Source of the DNA: Xanthobacteraceae bacterium
GTDB taxonomy: Bacteria > Pseudomonadota > Alphaproteobacteria > Rhizobiales > Xanthobacteraceae
Length of the DNA: 9,569 bases
Reading direction: 5' to 3'
Assembly: GCA_030043175.1 (NCBI GenBank)
Contig: JASHYD010000138.1
Span: 1-9,569, forward strand
Numbering within the stretch: the first letter of the stretch is position 1; every line of letters begins with the position of its first letter. Both the position numbers and the translations under genes were made by a program. The notes under the pieces are model-generated. The model was not told where the DNA came from, searched no databases, and was given only the letters and a program-made list of their open reading frames with translations. This document shows, piece after piece, positions 6,229-9,569 of this stretch.

Positions 6229-6273
6229 CCTCGTTCCCAAACACCTCGTTCCCAAACACCTCGTTCCCAAACA
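6229..6273 (-). repeat. Three perfect 15-bp tandem repeats carrying the desaturase RBS
   Basis: The minus strand carries TGTTTGGGAACGAGG three times without mismatch (units 6273-6259, 6258-6244, 6243-6229). The GAGG ending the last copy is the ribosome binding site, seven bases before the desaturase ATG. The repeat therefore makes up most of the proximal 5' leader. Its 15-bp period is a multiple of three, so copy-number change would not shift the frame of a TTG-initiated longer form. Confidence 0.85.
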
Positions 6274-6521
6274 GAGACCCCTTTTGACAAGGCTTATCGG
6301 ACAGGACATAGCCCGGATCGAACCCAAGCGAAATCCGGATCGCCCTCACGACACAATAACTGCCGTCCCCGGATTTCGCTCCGTTCGGCCGGCGCTGTGG
6401 ACCGCGCCGCGAACCTGACCCGGGTTTGGCTTCTGGGCAAGGGGGCTAGAGCTGCTATGGCTGCTTTTTTGGGGCGTCTCACCTCGTGGAGGGGAGCGCA
6501 GGGGGGCTGGCAAGGAGAAAC
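6274..6521. other. Intergenic region between actR and desaturase
   Basis: About 250 bp with no supported gene. A minus-strand frame from a GTG at 6482 to 6294 has no ribosome binding site and crosses a palindromic element. The stretch holds the REP-like palindrome described separately. I found no convincing -35/-10 pair for the desaturase, so its promoter may lie here unrecognised or the gene may be read through from actR. Confidence 0.4.
6313..6380. repeat. REP-like nested palindrome
   Basis: A perfect 12-bp inverted repeat (AGCGAAATCCGG at 6327-6338, CCGGATTTCGCT at 6369-6380; 30-nt spacer) is nested with a second pair, CCGGAT at 6313-6318 and ATCCGG at 6333-6338. The block can thus fold into alternative hairpins. 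The CCGGATTTCGCT / ATCCGGGCTA wording resembles short palindromes scattered between genes in Bradyrhizobium-type genomes; that comparison is from memory. No T tract follows, so it is not an obvious intrinsic terminator for actR. Confidence 0.6.
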
Positions 6522-7076
6522 TTATTTGGGTGCGCGCTTCGCTAGAATCCGCTGCAGCGTACGGCGATGCATATTAAGTCGTCGTGCTGTCTCTGAAACG
6601 TTGCGCCCGCACAATTCATAGATCCGCTGGATATGCTCCCACCGCACGCGGTCGGCCGACATTGGATTTGCCGGCGGCTCGGCTTTGTGGCCGTCAAGCG
6701 CAAGAAGCGCCGCGGCGACGTCATCGGCGTCGGCGGGTTTCGACATATAGTCGACCGCACCAAGCTTTACGGCGGTCACCGCCGTCGCGATATTGCCGTA
6801 GCCAGTAAGAACGATGCCGCGCGCATCGGGCCGGCGTTGCTTGAGCGCGGAAATCACATCGAGGCCGCTGCCGTCGCCAAGTCGCATATCGACCACCGCG
6901 AAGGCGGGCGCGGATCGTTCCACCTCGGTCAAGCCGTCGGCGACCGATTCGGCGGTCGTCACCGTGAAACCACGCCCTTCCATGGCCCGGGCCAGACGTT
7001 GGAGGAATGATTTGTCGTCCTCGACAATCAAAAGCGTGCGATCACCCGGGATCGCCGCAACGAGGTTTTCCGTCAT
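6522..7076 (-). CDS. actR: Redox response regulator ActR/RegA family
   Basis: Cytoplasmic DNA-binding response regulator of the RegA/PrrA/ActR/RegR family, phosphorylated by the partner kinase ActS to control redox-, oxygen- and energy-related genes. From the ATG at 7076 it is 184 residues, the family size. Receiver domain at about 13-125: acidic pocket Glu19-Asp20-Asp21, phospho-acceptor Asp63 in VVDMRLGDGSGLDV (the same number as Asp63 of R. capsulatus RegA), Thr91 and Lys113. The C-terminal Fis-type helix-turn-helix at about 143-184 ends SETARRLNMHRRTLQRILAK, nearly identical to the family signature. A proline-containing linker (PPANP) joins the domains. GAGG lies about 11 nt before ATG, a long spacing; the frame extends upstream to a TTG at 7181 without family similarity. 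actS lies upstream on the same strand with a 164-bp gap. Confidence 0.96.
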   Translation of the reverse strand: MTENLVAAIPGDRTLLIVEDDKSFLQRLARAMEGRGFTVTTAESVADGLTEVERSAPAFAVVDMRLGDGSGLDVISALKQRRPDARGIVLTGYGNIATAVTAVKLGAVDYMSKPADADDVAAALLALDGHKAEPPANPMSADRVRWEHIQRIYELCGRNVSETARRLNMHRRTLQRILAKRAPK

Positions 7077-7240
7077 GATTGATTGCGCCTCAGTCAATGA
7101 TCGCCGCCAATGCCTACCTGGTCTAAACCGCAAGCACCTGTCGCCGGCTGCGGCCTTGGCCAGCCCGATGATGACTCCCAATCCGCGGTCAGCGGCGCAA
7201 CCTGCTCCGCTATTCCGCCCCGCCTTTAGTAGTTATGAGA
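7077..7240. other. Gap between actS and actR
   Basis: About 164 bp on the transcribed side between the actS stop and the actR start. I see no gene. A short inverted pair AGCGG/CCGCT near 7190-7215 is too weak to call, and I found no convincing -35/-10 set, so actR may be read from actS or from an unrecognised internal promoter. Confidence 0.35.
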
Positions 7241-8719
7241 TTAATGAATTTCGGCAAGAGGCGGCGTTTCGCTTTTGTCGGAACCTCCAGGTTCGAGGGG
7301 GTTCGACGATTTTGATCCGGCTTCATTTTTCTCGGGCTCTTCTTCTAGGCCGAGCATTTTGCCGTCTAACGGTTGCGAAATCAACGGACGCTCAAAATCG
7401 GCCCGCTTCCAGCGCACCCGCACGATCGCGCCGCGCTGCGGAAACTCCTTGTTTTTCAATGAAATCTTGGCGCCGGATCGCGCCAGAAGCGTCTTTGCGA
7501 TGAAGAAACCCAGGCCAAGACCCGGCATTTCGCGCCCCCGCATGCGCCGCCCCCGCTCGCTCGTCACGTAGGGCTCGCCCATACGGTCGATGATTTCCGG
7601 GGGGAAGCCCGATCCGTCGTCGCTAAGCTCGACCACCACCTTGTCATCCGTCCAGCTTGCTGCCACCTGGACGCGCTCGCGGGCGAAATCAACCGCGTTC
7701 TCCACAATGTTTCCGAGCCCGTACAGAACCGCAGGGTTGCGCGCTCCGACCGGCTCGCTCGGATCCTCCTTGGCAATCTCGACCTCGATGGCGACGCCGG
7801 CCCCGCGGTGCGGCGCCACCACCTCCTCGATGAGAGCCGATAGCTTCATCCGCTCGAACGGCTCCCCGGGGGCGGGCAGCTCGGTCAACTTGCCGAGAAT
7901 GACTCGGCACCGCTGGGCCTGCTCGCGCAGGAGGCGGATATCCTCGGCAAACCGGGACTCCGGCTCGATCTCGCGCTCCAATTCGCGGGCCACCACCAGG
8001 ATGGTTGAGAGCGGAGTGCCGAGCTCGTGGGCCGCTGCCGCCGCGAGACCATCGAGTTGCGTCAAATAATGCTCCCGGGTCAGCACCAATTCCGTCGCCG
8101 CAAGGGCATCCGAAAGCTGACGCGATTCCTCGATGATCTGCCAAGCATAGATGCTGATATAGCCGATCGCCAGCATGAGCGAGAGCCACACGCCGATCAT
8201 GTAGAGGGGAGGCAGGTCCAGCGGTTCCTCTTCAGGCCACGGCAGCGGGTAGTAGAAGCGCAGCAGGATGGTGGCGCAGATGAACACGAGACCGCCGAGA
8301 ATCAGCGTCATTCGCTTGGGCAATGCCGCAGCCGAGATCAGGACGGGACCCGCCATCAAAAACGAGAACGGGTTTTGCAAGCCACCCGTGAGGAACAGCA
8401 GTACGGCAAGCTCGACGATGTCGAGCGCCAGCAGCCTGGCCGCCTGGTGCGGCTCAAGGCGCTGATTCCCGCGAAACAGCAGCCGCAAAGCCACATTGAC
8501 CGAGGCATAGACGGCAATGACCGCCAAGCAGGCCCAGAACGGCACTTCAAAATCGAAGCCGTCATAGACGACGAGAACCGCCGCGGTCTGGCCCAAAACC
8601 GCAAGCCAGCGCAGCCGCACCAGAGTGTCGAGACGCACGTGGCGCAGGCTCTGCGGCGTCTGCTCGTCGAAAATTTCGGACATGATCGTACCGGGCATCA
8701 GCGATCGGCGGTCAGTCAT
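7241..8719 (-). CDS. actS: Redox sensor histidine kinase ActS/RegB family
   Basis: Inner-membrane sensor kinase of the RegB/PrrB/ActS/RegS family, partner of ActR. From the ATG at 8719 it is 492 residues. A hydrophobic N-terminal region at about 36-195 holds roughly six spans, including the ubiquinone-binding motif GGLQNPFSFL (112-121). The H-box AAAAHELGTPL (227-237) has phospho-accepting His231. REQAQRCR (265-272) contains Cys271, exactly 40 residues after the histidine as in R. capsulatus RegB (His225/Cys265), the thiol that controls redox-dependent activity. The ATPase domain shows the N box NIVENAVDFA (337-346), G1 DDGSGF (367-372) and G2 GLGLGFFIAK (400-409). The tail from about 440 to 492 is charged and proline/serine-rich. 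Starts at 8698 or 8683 are equally possible; none has a good ribosome binding site. Confidence 0.96.
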   Translation of the reverse strand: MTDRRSLMPGTIMSEIFDEQTPQSLRHVRLDTLVRLRWLAVLGQTAAVLVVYDGFDFEVPFWACLAVIAVYASVNVALRLLFRGNQRLEPHQAARLLALDIVELAVLLFLTGGLQNPFSFLMAGPVLISAAALPKRMTLILGGLVFICATILLRFYYPLPWPEEEPLDLPPLYMIGVWLSLMLAIGYISIYAWQIIEESRQLSDALAATELVLTREHYLTQLDGLAAAAAHELGTPLSTILVVARELEREIEPESRFAEDIRLLREQAQRCRVILGKLTELPAPGEPFERMKLSALIEEVVAPHRGAGVAIEVEIAKEDPSEPVGARNPAVLYGLGNIVENAVDFARERVQVAASWTDDKVVVELSDDGSGFPPEIIDRMGEPYVTSERGRRMRGREMPGLGLGFFIAKTLLARSGAKISLKNKEFPQRGAIVRVRWKRADFERPLISQPLDGKMLGLEEEPEKNEAGSKSSNPLEPGGSDKSETPPLAEIH

Positions 8720-8925
8720 AACAGGGCATCAGAAATCAAAGCTGATCCCTTGACCAGCTCGCCGACCGCTGGTTACTCAGGTTGAAGACGCTGGTTACTC
8801 ACCCCTGAAAATGTCGGTATCCGGTGGCCGGCGATCAAGCGTGTCACCGGGGATTTCGGCGCAAAGATGGCATAGTTCCTGATCGCTCCGCTGATCTTTA
8901 GATTACTGATCTGCGATTGTTGGTT
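8720..8925. promoter_or_regulatory. Divergent regulatory region between actS and ABC gene
   Basis: About 206 bp separate two divergent start codons and must hold promoters for both unless the genes are read from elsewhere. Besides the 13-bp direct repeats it has an inverted pair CCGGTG/CACCGG (8821-8826, 8845-8850) and two copies of CTGATC around 8891 and 8907. A possible -10 TAGATT at 8899-8904 lacks a matching -35. No promoter could be assigned with confidence. Confidence 0.4.
8767..8801. repeat. 13-bp direct repeats with 22-bp period
   Basis: CGCTGGTTACTCA occurs identically at 8767-8779 and 8789-8801, start-to-start 22 bp, about two helical turns. Two identical sites on the same DNA face just upstream of actS and the ABC gene are the layout expected for tandem regulator binding. 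The binding protein is unknown. Confidence 0.55.
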
Positions 8926-9569
8926 ATGACACCCCCCGCCATAGCCGTCGAGCGGCTTGTGAAAATCTACCAGCGCGGCATGGCCGTCGACGGCATCAGC
9001 TTCACGTTGCCGGTCGGCTCGCTCACCGGCTTACTGGGCGGCAACGGGGCCGGCAAGACCACCACCATCGCCATGATCATGGGACTGCTGACCCCGACCT
9101 CCGGCACGGTGCGGGTGTTCGGCGCCGACATGCCGGGTCAGCGCTACCGCGTATTGCATCGCATGAACTTCGAAAGTCCCTACATCGAGATGCCGATGCG
9201 GCTCACGGTGCGCCAGAACCTCAGCGTATTCGGCCGCCTCTATGGGGTAGACGGACTTGCCGATCGTATCGCCGCACTGGCCGACGAACTCGATCTCACG
9301 GACCTGCTCGACCGGCCGAGTGGCAAGCTGTCGTCCGGTCAAAGAACGCGCGTCTCGCTCGCCAAAGCCCTCATCAATCGGCCCGAGATATTGCTGCTCG
9401 ACGAGCCCACCGCGTCGCTCGATCCCGAGACGGCCGATTGGGTGCGGGCAATGCTGCTACGCTACCGCGCCGAGCGCGGCGTCACCATGCTTCTTGCCTC
9501 CCACAATATGCACGAGGTGGAGCGACTCTGCGAGCGCGTCATCATCATGAAACAGGGACGCATCGAGGA
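8926..9569 (+). CDS. ABC transporter ATP-binding protein (partial, runs off right edge)
   Basis: ATP-hydrolysing subunit of an ABC exporter of the ABC-2/CcmA-like type (LTGLLGGNGAGKTTTIAMIMG); the frame is open to the window's end, giving 214 residues so far. Seen: Walker A GGNGAGKTT (38-46), the LTVRQNL...RLYGV stretch (93-108), ABC signature LSSGQ (135-139), Walker B ILLLDEP (155-161) with catalytic Glu160, D-loop SLDPE (164-168) and H-loop His193 in ASHNMHE. The usual Q-loop glutamine is not obvious: NFESPYIEMP (81-90) occupies that place. The ATG at 8926 has no strong Shine-Dalgarno, but coding similarity begins right there. A permease gene would be expected just beyond the window. The substrate cannot be inferred. 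It is divergent from actS. Confidence 0.9.
   Translation, partial: MTPPAIAVERLVKIYQRGMAVDGISFTLPVGSLTGLLGGNGAGKTTTIAMIMGLLTPTSGTVRVFGADMPGQRYRVLHRMNFESPYIEMPMRLTVRQNLSVFGRLYGVDGLADRIAALADELDLTDLLDRPSGKLSSGQRTRVSLAKALINRPEILLLDEPTASLDPETADWVRAMLLRYRAERGVTMLLASHNMHEVERLCERVIIMKQGRIE

Noticed and set aside
6229..6273. CRISPR-like array
   Set aside because: The three 15-bp copies are contiguous with no spacers, so this is a simple tandem repeat.
5199..6287. Long plus-strand open frame (362 codons) opposite the desaturase
   Set aside because: It is the antisense shadow of a gene with three perfect histidine boxes; its product is Arg/Gln/His-rich with no recognisable domain.
6294..6482. 62-codon minus-strand frame from a GTG at 6482
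   Set aside because: No ribosome binding site, and it runs through the REP-like palindrome; such frames are a common by-product of GC-rich repeats.
8027..8785. Plus-strand open frame (252 codons) opposite actS
   Set aside because: Antisense shadow of the actS kinase core and membrane region; composition rich in Arg, Gln and Glu without a domain.

Overview
The window is high-GC (low-to-mid 60s % by eye) DNA from an alphaproteobacterium. It most likely comes from Hyphomicrobiales of the Bradyrhizobium/Rhodopseudomonas/Xanthobacteraceae type. This rests on an ActS/ActR (RegB/RegA) redox two-component pair with near-diagnostic motifs, an MmcB-family repair nuclease, a stand-alone GluQRS, and an intergenic palindrome built on CCGGATTTCGC that resembles dispersed rhizobial repeats. 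Nearly all of it reads as ordinary chromosomal core DNA; I see no prophage, transposase, CRISPR array, tRNA or rRNA.

Layout, left to right. (1) On the minus strand, an HNH endonuclease (GTG start at 1225) is followed 10 nt later by a GNAT acetyltransferase, apparently one transcription unit with a good sigma-70-like promoter at 1295-1323. (2) On the minus strand, a HhH-GPD DNA-3-methyladenine glycosylase is translationally coupled (TGATG) to a serine carboxylesterase of the phospholipase/carboxylesterase family. (3) Divergent from it on the plus strand is gluQRS, for tRNA(Asp) queuosine modification; a perfect 9-bp dyad lies in the divergent gap. (4) Next come a 227-bp gap with a hairpin and a possible micro-ORF, a 56-residue single-span membrane protein, a 31-bp tandem duplication, and mmcB. 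(5) Converging on mmcB is a minus-strand membrane fatty-acid desaturase whose Shine-Dalgarno lies in the last of three perfect 15-bp repeats. (6) Further upstream on the minus strand are a REP-like palindrome, then actR, then actS. (7) Divergent from actS, past two 13-bp direct repeats spaced 22 bp apart, an ABC transporter ATPase runs off the right edge.

How the genes work together: actS/actR form a quinone/thiol-sensing phosphorelay that in this clade controls energy-linked and redox-responsive genes; the O2-dependent desaturase lies immediately downstream on the same strand, which makes co-regulation conceivable but unproven. Three genes (HNH nuclease, alkylbase glycosylase, MmcB) concern DNA processing or repair, but they sit in separate transcription units and do not make a recognisable defence island.

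I did not find convincing evidence of a new multi-gene system. The most interesting items are non-coding: the repeat-borne ribosome binding site before the desaturase, the paired direct repeats before actS and the ABC gene, the dyad in front of gluQRS, and the small membrane protein preceded by an overlapping micro-ORF.
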